NCBI RefSeq assembly: GCF_016888135.1 | Contig: NZ_JACSWB010000143.1 | Span: 1-56,845, forward strand | Direction of reading: 5' to 3' | Origin: Leptolyngbya sp. CCY15150 | Lineage (GTDB): Bacteria; Cyanobacteriota; Cyanobacteriia; RECH01 | DNA: 56,845 nt | Part shown: piece after piece, positions 43,082 to 52,700 of the stretch | Layout of the letters: each line of letters opens with the position of its first letter | Numbering within the stretch: position 1 is the stretch's first letter | The notes under the pieces: generated by a model | The model's database searches: none | What the model was told of the DNA's origin: nothing | Seen by the model: only the letters and a program-made list of their open reading frames with translations | Made by a program: the position numbers and the translations under genes

Positions 43082-43288
43082 CTAGCTGAGCTTGAGGGCG
43101 TTGACGGGGACGTCATCCCAGGAGTCTACGGTGCGCAGACGGGCCACCCAGCCATCTGCTTTTTGGTCGGCGGTGAGGTTTTCTTGAAACGAAACATGGC
43201 AGGCTTCGGCCTCGGTCTCGCTATCGCAGGCAATGCAGGCATAGATAATACCCAGGGGATCAAGCTGCTCATTTATCCAAATAGTCAC
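43082..43288 (-). CDS. Small hypothetical protein, 68 residues
   Basis: The compact protein starts MTIWINEQLDPLGIIYACIA, has an acidic and Cys/His-containing middle (CDSETEAEACHVSF), and ends DSWDDVPVNALKLS. Composition and codon use look genuine, and it resembles short conserved cyanobacterial hypotheticals, but I cannot name a family. It has three cysteines and one histidine, so metal or redox binding is conceivable. It is transcribed toward the SGNH-repeat gene and away from the sensor kinase gene. Confidence 0.65.
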   Translation of the reverse strand: MTIWINEQLDPLGIIYACIACDSETEAEACHVSFQENLTADQKADGWVARLRTVDSWDDVPVNALKLS

Positions 43289-43503
43289 GGTGTGGTTTTT
43301 CCCCTATATGATCGCTATGGCTAGGTTCTTGAAATTGCGGATGTCTCAACGAACACCCGCAGTCTATCCTACAGAATTCGCCCAGGAATTGCAGCCGAGA
43401 TGGGGTATTTCTTCCAATTTGGGACAGGGCTGGAAACCCTAGCCTATGATTGAACTACAGCCGCTTCTGCTCCATGTGTCTCAGGATCGGCTAGCTGCGA
43501 CCT

Positions 43504-45675
43504 ATGGTATCTATTAGCTATCCCGATGAATCTGTACACTTACCGGCCCTGCGCGATCGCCTCCTGGCCCTAGAGCAGGATATCGCCGAGCATGGCTCTG
43601 GAACGGCGGCAGCTCGGTGGCGGGCAGAACTGGCAGCGATCGCCGCAGATCTCGACCAAGCCTCTTGCCATCCCAAGCCTGCTGAACGGGTGGCGAAGGA
43701 AAGCGATCGCCCCTCTTTAGATTACCTGCGTCATGCCTACCAGGTGCTGGACTTCCATCTAGAAAACTTGCCCCTCGCCTTTATTGAATGGGATGCCCAG
43801 TCTAGGATCCGGCGTTGGTCAACCCAGGCGGAGGCAATTCTAGGTTGGCAAGCCGAGGAGGTCATGGGTAAGACATTGCAGGATTTAAACTTTATTCATG
43901 AGGATGATTGCCAAAGCGTCATGCAGGTGAAAGAACGTCTGCTGCGAGGAGAACAGCGGATCATTCATCGCAACCGCAACTATCATAAAAATGGCTCGGT
44001 GGTGTATTGCGAATGGTATAACTCGTCGCTAACCGACGAACAAGGGCAGGTAATTTCAGTGTTGTCGGTGATGCAGGACATTACCGAACGCCAGGCAGCA
44101 GACCTGGCCCTAGAAACAAGTGAACAACGCTATCGCCAGCTCTTTGATAGCGCCAACGACGCAATCTTTGTGCATCCATTGAGCGCCGAAGGGCAGTTAT
44201 CTAACTTCTCCGACGTGAATACCGTAGCTTGCCAGCTCTTGGGCTATAGCCGTGAGCAACTCATGCAGCGATCGCCCAAGGATATTAACCTGCCGGAGAT
44301 GAATGACCAGTTGCCAGAGATTACCCAACGCTTGCAGCAGGATCACCAAGCTCTGTTTGATATGGTGTTGCTTAGCCAGACGGGTGAACCCATTCCCACG
44401 GAGATCAACTCCCATTTGTTTGAGCTAGAGGGAAAGCTGACCGTGCTGTCTGTGGTGCGTGATAGTCGCGATCGCAAACAGGCAGAGCTAGAAATCCAAG
44501 CCTGTATCCAGCAAGAACAGTCTCTCAACCGCGTGGTGCAGACCATCCGCAATTCGTTGGATATTCAAACTATTTTTTCTACTGCGACTCGCGAGATTGT
44601 GGATCTCTTGGGCATTAGCCGCGCCTTAATTGTGCAGTATTGTCCTGAGCAAGAATACTGGCAACATGTTGCCGAGCATCGATGTCACGAGAGTTTACCG
44701 GATACATTAAACACCATCATTCCCGATCGCCATAATCCTTTTGCCGAACGCATCAAGCGCGGAGAAATCATCTGTATTGATCAAACCAGTACCATTGAAG
44801 ACCCCATTAACCAAGCGCTTGCCGATCAGTTTCCCGGTGCTTGGCTGATTGTGCCCCTCAGAGTCAATGGTGAGACGTGGGGGGCGCTGACGCTGATGAA
44901 AGAGGCTAGTCATGCCGGATGGCAGGCGTCTGAACTCGAACTGGCGCACCGAGTCACGGATCAACTGGCGATCGCTATCCAGCAGGCCCAGCTCTACCAT
45001 CAGGCCCAAGAGCAACTGGCCGAACGGCAGCGGGCTGAAGCTGCGTTGCGAGAATCTTTGGCGGAAAAAGAGGTGCTGCTGGCGGAAGTGCATCACCGGG
45101 TCAAAAATAACTTACAGATTATTTCTAGCCTACTCGATCTCCAGGCCAACCGCACTCAGGATCCAACCGCTCGGGACGTTCTGCGGCAAAGCCAAAGCCG
45201 GGTCAGCAGCATTGCCCTGATCCATGAACACCTTTACCAGTCCCATGACCTGTGCAACATCAACGTTGCCCAATATGTTCGTCGGCTGACCGCAGACCTC
45301 TATCGCACCTACGCCACCTCCATCCATCCTGTCACCCTAGAGCAGGTCATGGATCCCAGCATCCATATTGGCGTCGATCGGGCGATCTCCCTAGGTTTGA
45401 TTCTCAATGAACTGATTGCCAATGCTTTGAAACATGGCTTCAAGTCCGGTCAATCTGGCACTCTCACCATGTCCCTCCAGGCTGTTAGTCCTGATGAATA
45501 TGCACTGTCCGTTGGTCATGACGGCCTTGCCTTGCCCTCCGACTTTGATCCCCAAGCTCCTCAATCCATGGGACTCAAGCTCGTCTCTATTTTGATCCAG
45601 CAGCTTAAGGGACGTCTAGAGTGCGATCGCAGCCCTCAAACGGTGTTTACCGTTTATTTCCCATCGCAAAGTTAA
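43504..45675 (+). CDS. PAS-PAS-GAF sensor histidine kinase (HisKA_2 type)
   Basis: The 723-residue soluble kinase has no membrane segments. A PAS/PAC pair (about 85-200: LAFIEWDAQSRIRRWSTQAE; DITERQAA) is followed by a second PAS (about 205-325), a GAF domain (about 345-495; SLDIQTIFSTATREIVDLLG) and a short coiled coil. The dimerisation/phosphoacceptor block EVHHRVKNNLQIISSLLDLQ has H531 as the likely site, marking the HisKA_2 subfamily. The ATPase N-box LILNELIANALKHGFK is intact, but the G1 box reads HDGLALP where DNGxGLP is expected. No response regulator is adjacent except the receiver fused to the next kinase. Signal unknown. Confidence 0.9.
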   Translation: MVSISYPDESVHLPALRDRLLALEQDIAEHGSGTAAARWRAELAAIAADLDQASCHPKPAERVAKESDRPSLDYLRHAYQVLDFHLENLPLAFIEWDAQSRIRRWSTQAEAILGWQAEEVMGKTLQDLNFIHEDDCQSVMQVKERLLRGEQRIIHRNRNYHKNGSVVYCEWYNSSLTDEQGQVISVLSVMQDITERQAADLALETSEQRYRQLFDSANDAIFVHPLSAEGQLSNFSDVNTVACQLLGYSREQLMQRSPKDINLPEMNDQLPEITQRLQQDHQALFDMVLLSQTGEPIPTEINSHLFELEGKLTVLSVVRDSRDRKQAELEIQACIQQEQSLNRVVQTIRNSLDIQTIFSTATREIVDLLGISRALIVQYCPEQEYWQHVAEHRCHESLPDTLNTIIPDRHNPFAERIKRGEIICIDQTSTIEDPINQALADQFPGAWLIVPLRVNGETWGALTLMKEASHAGWQASELELAHRVTDQLAIAIQQAQLYHQAQEQLAERQRAEAALRESLAEKEVLLAEVHHRVKNNLQIISSLLDLQANRTQDPTARDVLRQSQSRVSSIALIHEHLYQSHDLCNINVAQYVRRLTADLYRTYATSIHPVTLEQVMDPSIHIGVDRAISLGLILNELIANALKHGFKSGQSGTLTMSLQAVSPDEYALSVGHDGLALPSDFDPQAPQSMGLKLVSILIQQLKGRLECDRSPQTVFTVYFPSQS

Positions 45676-46519
45676 GTAAATAATCTTTATAGTGTATTTT
45701 GTTTGCTAAGGGTTAAGATGAGCATAGGTTCAAGCAACCGGTTCAAGCACCACTCTGTTACCCTCAACAGAGTCATCTTGTCCCCTGTTATCCGTAGGAT
45801 GAAATGTAGATGATAGATGCATGGCTGGCTGGATAGTCCGCTGCCACCAACTGATTCATACTCAGCTCCCTGTGATGAGCAGGGGGAAAGCAGTACGAAT
45901 CCATCTTTAATCCTATTGCTCTTAATCCTATTGATACGTCGTACAGGTTCTACAAGAGTGTTTCACGGGAGATTTGCTTGAGTCTATGGTGTAGATGTGG
46001 ACTGAGTCTGAGCCATTGTCACGCAACAGCTCACTCTATTTCTACTGTGGTTGCTCACCATCATCATGAACGCCTAAGAAGGCTTTTCACGTCTCAGCTT
46101 AGGCGCGATCGCTACCAGACCGGCCAAACATGTACAGTATGAGTGGATTTAGGCAGCTTATGGCTGAATGTAAGCATTTTATGACGTTTTAACTAGAGGT
46201 CACTCCTGTTGACGGATATCTGCTAGCCCGATGGGTAGATAGTTTTACGCATGAGGGCTACTGCGATCGTGACGATGTCTGTCTAGGAGTCTATCGTAGT
46301 TGATATAAGAGTTCTGTGCTCCAGAGGGAGGGACTGAATACATCAGGTATTAGCCCAAGGATGTGACACGTTGCTCTGAGCGTGCATCTTTACATGAGTG
46401 CTACTGTTGTCTATGGTCAGCATGATCCAGCAGTGCTTAGGCTGAAAAGATCTACAGTTCCTGAACTATTCCTCCGCGATCGCCCTCAGGGCAACCTTGC
46501 ACCTTACGAGACGAACGTT
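45676..46519. other. Intergenic region between the two sensor kinase genes
   Basis: The gap is about 840 bases. A hairpin CGCCTAAG/CTTAGGCG (46071-46078 with 46098-46105) lies in it, followed at once by a HIP1 octamer. The frame of the second kinase is open from a GTG at 46382, but residues before MAKILIV show no domain, so I treat 46382-46519 as leader. No RNA gene is seen. Confidence 0.45.
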
Positions 46520-49504
46520 ATGGCAAAGATCCTTATTGTTGAAGATGAACCGATTGCGGCCTGGCATTTGCAGGAGTCTTTGGAGTCCTTGACGCACCAA
46601 GTTGTGGGCTGCGTGAGTTCTGGGCGTGAAGCGATTCAGGTCACCCAGTCCTTGCAGCCTGACATCGTGATCATGGACATTCGTTTAGAGGGAGACCTAG
46701 ATGGCATCCAAACTGCTACGATTATCAACCATGACTATGAGGTGCCGGTTATTTATCTGACCGCGCACTCTGATGAGGTAACCCTAGAGCGGGTGCTGAA
46801 AACATCGCCCTTTGGTTACTTAATGAAGCCCTTTCGGCTGAAGGAACTGCAGACGAGCCTCAACATTACCCTGCAGCGATCGCAATTGGAGCAACGGCTA
46901 GAAGCCTCAGAGCAACGGTTAGCGGTCACGCTCAACAGCTTAGGTGATGCGGTGATTGCTACCGATACGTATCAGCATATTACCTTTATGAATCCGGTGG
47001 CCGAGCGCCTGACTGGATGGGATACCGAGGCAGCCATGGGGAAACCGATCAGCGCTGTCATGCGGCTGCTGGATGCTCAAACTCGCCAAGATCTTATCAA
47101 CCCTCTCACCCAGGCGATCGGTGATGGACAGGTTTTCCGGCTTCCCGAACCGACTGTGCTGCAAAGCCTAGCCGGACAGGAATATCTGGTGAGTGACTCC
47201 GCTGCTCCGATTCAGACGACAGAAGGAGACATTATTGGTGGTGTTTTGGTGTTCACCGACCTCACCGATCGCCAAGCGCTGGAAGCTGATCTACGGCGCA
47301 GTCAGGATCGCTATCAACTGGCGGTGCAGGCTGGGCAAGTGGGAGTGTGGGACTGGGTCTTAGATACCCATGACATTTATCTTGATCCTATCCTCAAGTC
47401 GATGCTGGGCTATGACGAAGAGGACATTCCCAATCATCTGGATGAGTGGTTAAAACATGTGCATCCGGGCGATCGCTCTAAGGTGGCGATCGCTTTGAAT
47501 ACTCACCTCAATGATGCCACCCATCAATTTGTCTGTGAACACCGAATGCTGCATAAAGACGGTAGCATTCGCTGGGTTTTAATGCGCGGGAGTGCAGAAA
47601 AGGATCGTCACGATCGCCCCTGGCGGGTGATGGGTACCTATGTAGATATTACGACTCAAAAGCAGGCGGAGAATGCCTTTCAGCAGCAGGCAAAGCAGGA
47701 GCAGGTGCTGAACCAGATTGCTCAACATATTCGTCAATCCCTAGATCTTGATCAGGTATTGAAAACAACGGTGCATGAGGTGCGTCATCTGTTGCAGGCT
47801 GATCGCACGCTGATCTATGAACTGCCTATCAACCTCCGGGGCAAGATTGTGATGGAGTCTTTAGCACCGGGATGGGTGTCTATGCAGGGATGGGAAATTT
47901 TTGATCCTTGTTTTAGTTTAAGTCCTTGTTTAGAAAAGTATCGCCAAGGTGCAACCCAGGCGATCGCAGATGTGCATCAGGCAGGTTTATCCCAGTGCTA
48001 TGTAGAACTACTGGATCAGTTTCAGGTCAAAGCTAATCTAGTTGTCCCCATTATCTCGGGCGATCGCCTCTGGGGGTTGATGGTGGCGCAGCAATGTACA
48101 GCGCCCCGGCATTGGGAAGGATGGGAAATTAGCCTAATGACCCAACTTGCTACTCAGGTGGCGATCGCGATTCAGCAGGCAGAGCTTTACCGTCAATTAC
48201 AGACTCTAAACAGTAATTTAGATCACCAAGTTCAGAAGCGCACCCAGGATCTACAGCAGGCGCTCAACCTTGAAGCGATCCTCCAGCGAATTACCGATCG
48301 GGTGCGGGATTCGCTCAATGAACACAGTATTTTACAAAGCACCGTCCAAGAAGTGACTCAGGGATTAGGCACATTGGGTGGACGGATCTCGCTCTACGAT
48401 CTGTCCGCTCATCAGTCTCGGATCTATTATGAATATTCTGAGCTGAGTTGTGCCTATGTAGGACAAACTATTTCTATGGCAGATGATCCACAGCTTTATC
48501 AACCATTACTGGAGCGACAAACTGTACACTATTGTCCATGCTGGTCAGATCCGTTGTGGGGAAAGCAATCTTTTCTCGTTTATCCTATTTTTGACGATCA
48601 GGGTGCGTTGGGCGATCTCTGTCTTTTTGACCATTGCGATCGCTCGTTTTCTGTTCAGGAACGCCGCTTAGTGCAGCAGGTGGCTAGTCAATGTGCGATC
48701 GCCCTGCGTCAGTCTCGCCTCTACCGCGCTGCCCAGCAGCAGGTGGATCAACTAGAGCGATTGAACCATCTCAAAGATGAGTTTATCAGCACCATTTCCC
48801 ATGAATTGCGTACCCCCATCGCTAATATTCGCATGGCGACGCAGGTGATTGAAATTGTCCTCAAGCAACTGGGGCTTCTTGATGCCCATGAGCATTTAGC
48901 GCGCTATCTGAGCATCCTGCATGAGGAAGGTCAGCGAGAGCTTGATTTAATTAACGATCTGCTAGACTTATCTCAACTAGAGGTTGGAGGGCAGAGTGAT
49001 GCGTTGGAACTCTTAGACTTGAAACAGTGGTTGCCCCATCTTGTCGATTCCTTTAGCGATCGCGTTCAGCAACACCATCAGCTCCTGCTTTTGGATCTGC
49101 CAGATAACTTACCGATTCTGCAGATTGAGTCGCTCTACTTTGAGCGAGTTCTCCTAGAGCTTCTGAATAATGCCTGTAAATATACCCCAGCAGAAGGTAG
49201 TATTCAGCTTACGGTGCGGGCAAGGCGGCAGGGAATTGAGCTACAGCTTGCTAATACCTGTCTGAATCTAAGTCCAGACGAGTGTGAGAAGATGTTTGAC
49301 ACCTTCTATCGCATTCCCAGTCGAGATCCCTGGAAGCATGGCGGCACAGGTTTAGGATTAGCTTTGGTGAAAAAACTTATGGCTCGCCTAGAGGGTACCA
49401 TCCAAGCCAGCAGTCAGGATAATCAAGTCACGTTTACCCTATGGGTGCCGATCTTGGATGAAGATAGCGCCAGCCCTGAGATCGGATCCCGCGATATTGG
49501 ATGA
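46520..49504 (+). CDS. Hybrid sensor kinase: receiver, PAS, PAS, GAF, GAF, HisKA, HATPase
   Basis: The 994-residue soluble hybrid kinase has an N-terminal CheY-type receiver (MAKILIVEDEPIAAWHLQES) with acidic pocket E8/D9, phosphoacceptor D53 (IMDIRLEGDLDG), T81 and K103. PAS domains follow at about 130-245 and 260-385, then GAF domains (about 395-560 and 600-740), a coiled coil, and HisKA with FISTISHELRTPI (H761). The HATPase has N-box ELLNNACKYTP and G2 box GGTGLGLALVKK. The G1 region reads ANTCLNLSPDE, lacking the usual DxGxG Asp. One GAF contains CEHRMLH-type PAC upstream but no obvious bilin Cys. ATG 46520 is fixed by the start of the receiver; the frame is open from 46382. Confidence 0.92.
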   Translation: MAKILIVEDEPIAAWHLQESLESLTHQVVGCVSSGREAIQVTQSLQPDIVIMDIRLEGDLDGIQTATIINHDYEVPVIYLTAHSDEVTLERVLKTSPFGYLMKPFRLKELQTSLNITLQRSQLEQRLEASEQRLAVTLNSLGDAVIATDTYQHITFMNPVAERLTGWDTEAAMGKPISAVMRLLDAQTRQDLINPLTQAIGDGQVFRLPEPTVLQSLAGQEYLVSDSAAPIQTTEGDIIGGVLVFTDLTDRQALEADLRRSQDRYQLAVQAGQVGVWDWVLDTHDIYLDPILKSMLGYDEEDIPNHLDEWLKHVHPGDRSKVAIALNTHLNDATHQFVCEHRMLHKDGSIRWVLMRGSAEKDRHDRPWRVMGTYVDITTQKQAENAFQQQAKQEQVLNQIAQHIRQSLDLDQVLKTTVHEVRHLLQADRTLIYELPINLRGKIVMESLAPGWVSMQGWEIFDPCFSLSPCLEKYRQGATQAIADVHQAGLSQCYVELLDQFQVKANLVVPIISGDRLWGLMVAQQCTAPRHWEGWEISLMTQLATQVAIAIQQAELYRQLQTLNSNLDHQVQKRTQDLQQALNLEAILQRITDRVRDSLNEHSILQSTVQEVTQGLGTLGGRISLYDLSAHQSRIYYEYSELSCAYVGQTISMADDPQLYQPLLERQTVHYCPCWSDPLWGKQSFLVYPIFDDQGALGDLCLFDHCDRSFSVQERRLVQQVASQCAIALRQSRLYRAAQQQVDQLERLNHLKDEFISTISHELRTPIANIRMATQVIEIVLKQLGLLDAHEHLARYLSILHEEGQRELDLINDLLDLSQLEVGGQSDALELLDLKQWLPHLVDSFSDRVQQHHQLLLLDLPDNLPILQIESLYFERVLLELLNNACKYTPAEGSIQLTVRARRQGIELQLANTCLNLSPDECEKMFDTFYRIPSRDPWKHGGTGLGLALVKKLMARLEGTIQASSQDNQVTFTLWVPILDEDSASPEIGSRDIG

Positions 49505-49611
49505 TAGTTAGATCCCATAGGACGTAAAAAACTCTATTGATATGTAGAATGCCTATGGTCTACTCTGTGAAGAGTAAGCTACAGCATGGTTACGTGCGAT
49601 GCATCAACATC

Positions 49612-49797
49612 CTGTGCGATGGTGCGTTACGGCTTTGCCTAACAGCACTCTACAATTTATACATAAGGTATCATAGCTCAGGATTACCAAGGGCTGCTAA
49701 TGCTCTGTGCGATGGTGCGTTACGGCTTTGCCTAACAGCACCCTACAATTTATGCATACGTTATCCTAGTTCAGGATTACCAAGGGCTGCCAATGAT
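49612..49797. repeat. 93-bp tandem duplication with palindrome and copied gene end
   Basis: Unit 1 is 49612-49704 and unit 2 is 49705-49797, differing at a few bases. Each starts CTGTGCGATGGTGCGTTACG, contains the dispersed palindrome seen at 36986-37020, and ends GGATTACCAAGGGCTGC plus YAATG. In unit 2 that end is the reverse complement of the last codons and stop of the CHAT gene (SPW-stop at 49777). Unit 1 therefore holds a second copy of that gene end outside the gene. Confidence 0.9.
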
Positions 49798-52700
49798 TGT
49801 AAAAGAAGACCAGTAGTAGGGATGAGATACGCTCTGCCGTCCTGGTGCCTGGTAGCTAGAGGGAAGGTCTAGAGAGGAGGTTGTGGTCTGCAGTTGTCCA
49901 TCTTGAAGCACTACCTCGCCTCGCAGCATGGCTAGCTGGGCCTGTCGAAGGGCATCGGCACGGATGCTTGTTGTGCCCACGCGATCGTAAAATTCTGACA
50001 TGAGCGCTAAGGTTCCTAAATCACTGACGTACCAAAGGCTAGCGATGGCAGAGTTAACGCCAGCTTGAATCGCTAGTCCAGCAAAGCCCAGCTCGGCTTC
50101 CGAGTCTCCTAGGGCTGTACGGCAAGCGCTGAGTACCATCAGTTCCACGGGTGGGTTATTTAAGCCAAGCGATCGCAACCCGTCTAGCCCCAAGCGTCCA
50201 TCCCAAAACTGGATATAGGAATTACCTGGGCCACCGGGTAAGAATTCACCGTGGGTGGCGAGATGGATAATGCCGTAGGGGGTACGCTGGCGTTGGCGTT
50301 TTAAGTCTTCTGGCGTAAAGTCTTCGTTCAAGAAGGGTACTGACGAAATATGGTTCAACTCAGTAGGCACGGCTGGCAACGGTTCTTGGTCGGGAAACTC
50401 AGAGGCTCCCATCGCTAAGATACCTAGATTTTGCAGACTGACGTAGCGGTTATCCGTTAAGCTCAGGCTAGGCATTAGGCCAACACTATAGTTTTCAATC
50501 AAAAAGCGATCGCCATCATAGAGCGCCGCCATGGGGAGCGATCGCAATCCACCATCCAGAACGAAGGAAATATGCTGAATGCCTTGGGCTTCTAGTTCTG
50601 CCTCGATAGGTTCGATCAGCCAATTGTAGAGCTGTTGGGCAGGAGCCTGGTAGAGGCGAGTATTAGCCAGGCTGCTATCGGTGACGGACAGATAAAATTG
50701 CCGGGCAACGTTGGCCACTCGTTCGCGGGTAGCGTCGGATATCAGCACCCGAATCGGCTGTCCTTCTTGGGTAACCAAGACGATCTCAAGGCGATCGCTG
50801 CTGGCGTTAGGACTATTGAGACCGACCGCAAGGGTTTCCAATTCTTGCAAAGGGTCGGGGCTGAGAACGGGAGGCGTGAACACAGCGTAGACGACGGCGG
50901 GCCGCACACCAACGCTATCAGAAATAACTCTTAAATCGTCCTGGATTTCTTCCAGAGTCGAGATCTCAGCTTCAGGTAAGGATAGGTAGGAAATATACTG
51001 TTCCGTAAAGAAGGTCTCTAGATCTGTCAAGGTATCTAGAGTGACCTCCGAAAGATCAGTAGTTTGAAGGGGGGAGAGAACGTCTTGTTCTGGAGGGGCG
51101 ATCGTGGGTGATGGGTCATTGGGATCGACGGGCCCCGGTGGTTCTGGATCGACGGGCCCCGGTGGCTCTGGATCGACGGGCCCCGGTGGTTCTGGATCAA
51201 CTGGCTGCGGTACGCTGACAATGCGGATCCGTCCAGCTCCCTCACCTTCTTGGTAGGTAAACAGAAAAGAATCGGGATCAATTGTAAAAGTACGACTGCT
51301 GAGGACGGCTGCGCTACCGTTGGTGCTGGCATCACCCACGATGAAGGGTACGATACCGTTACCACCATGGCGCAGGGTAATGTTACCGCCGCCCGCACCG
51401 CCGCCCGTGGCGATACTGGCTGCTAGCCCCGTATCATCAATAAACGATCCGGTGATCCGAATGGTGTTGCTGGCGGTGATATCCACATTGCCACCCCGGC
51501 CAGCATTGCCACCTTGGGCATCAATCCAATCTACCACCACATCAATGGGATCAATGGTAACGTTGCCGCCATCGCCTACCGTGCCGCGACTGCGGATGCT
51601 GCCAGTGCGCAGAGTGGTAATCGCATTCAGGTTAATATCTCCACCCTGGGAACCGGAGGTATCTAGATTGCCGACGGTGAGCGCGCCGGTTTCTGACGTA
51701 GCGGTAATGCGTCCACCGCTGCCGGTACCGCTAGCGTCAAGATTGCCTAGGATAAGATCTTGTCGAGCGATCGCTGTGATATCACCGCCTTGATTTCCCG
51801 CCGTAGTTAAATCCCCAGCCGTGAGGTTGCCGGTGGTGGCTTGCAAAAACAGGTTGCCGCTCCTAGCACCAGCCGTCGATAGCTCAATCGCCTCAGAAAT
51901 CTGTAGATTGGTAGCTACAAGACGCAGATCATTGCCGTTGGTGGCGATCGCTCCACTGCCGAGAATCCTCAGCGCGCCATCACTTTCTAGGCTAAACTGT
52001 CCGCCGCCCGTGGCGATGGTGGCATCTACTAAGCGGAGGTTGCCATCAATATCTAGGCTAATGGGACTGTTGTTGGTGCTCAGGTCATCGGTGATGCGTA
52101 GGTTGGTAGCAGCGAGGGCGATCGCTCCCCCCCGCCGGCCATCTTGGGCATCAATGGCGGAGGTGGTGAGGTTACCGCGACTGGTCACCGTTAAATCACC
52201 GCCGCCCGTGCGAATGTCACCCATCTGTACGGCTTCGCCGACAACCGCGATCGCTCCTCCCTGGGACTCTAGATCGCCGGTACTTACGCGACCCTCCTGG
52301 CTGCTGATGTCTAGATTACTGGTTCCCGAGGCGATCGCTCCGGTGGTAATCGTGCGCTGGGCTGCGATCGCCACTGCGCCATCTTGCACCCTGCCTAGGG
52401 TATTGATGGTTAAGCCTGGATCGATACTGATGCCACCCTGGCTGGTGAAGGAAACCGCTCCACCATTCGTTCTAATATCACCATTTCCGAGAATTTGCAG
52501 ATTATCCCGAGTGCGAATAGATAAGTTACTGTTGTCTTGAAAAGCAGTAGCTGCATTCTGCCACCGGAAGGTATCGGCCACCACCTCCATATCCCCGCTG
52601 TCGGTTAGGGTACCGCTGAGAGTTAGATCTGAGGGTGCCGTGGTGGTGCCGATACGAATAGCGGCTCCATTGGCCGTGATCACGTCATTGAGTGTGATCC

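Noticed and set aside
46382-46519. N-terminal extension of the hybrid kinase from GTG 46382
   Set aside because: The receiver domain starts cleanly at MAKILIV (46520), and the 46 earlier residues have no domain character.
51821-52540. 239-codon plus-strand frame inside the CHAT gene
   Set aside because: Low-complexity Arg/Leu/Pro/Ser/Val translation of the reverse strand of Gly/Thr/Asn-rich beta-helix repeats; no start signal or domain.
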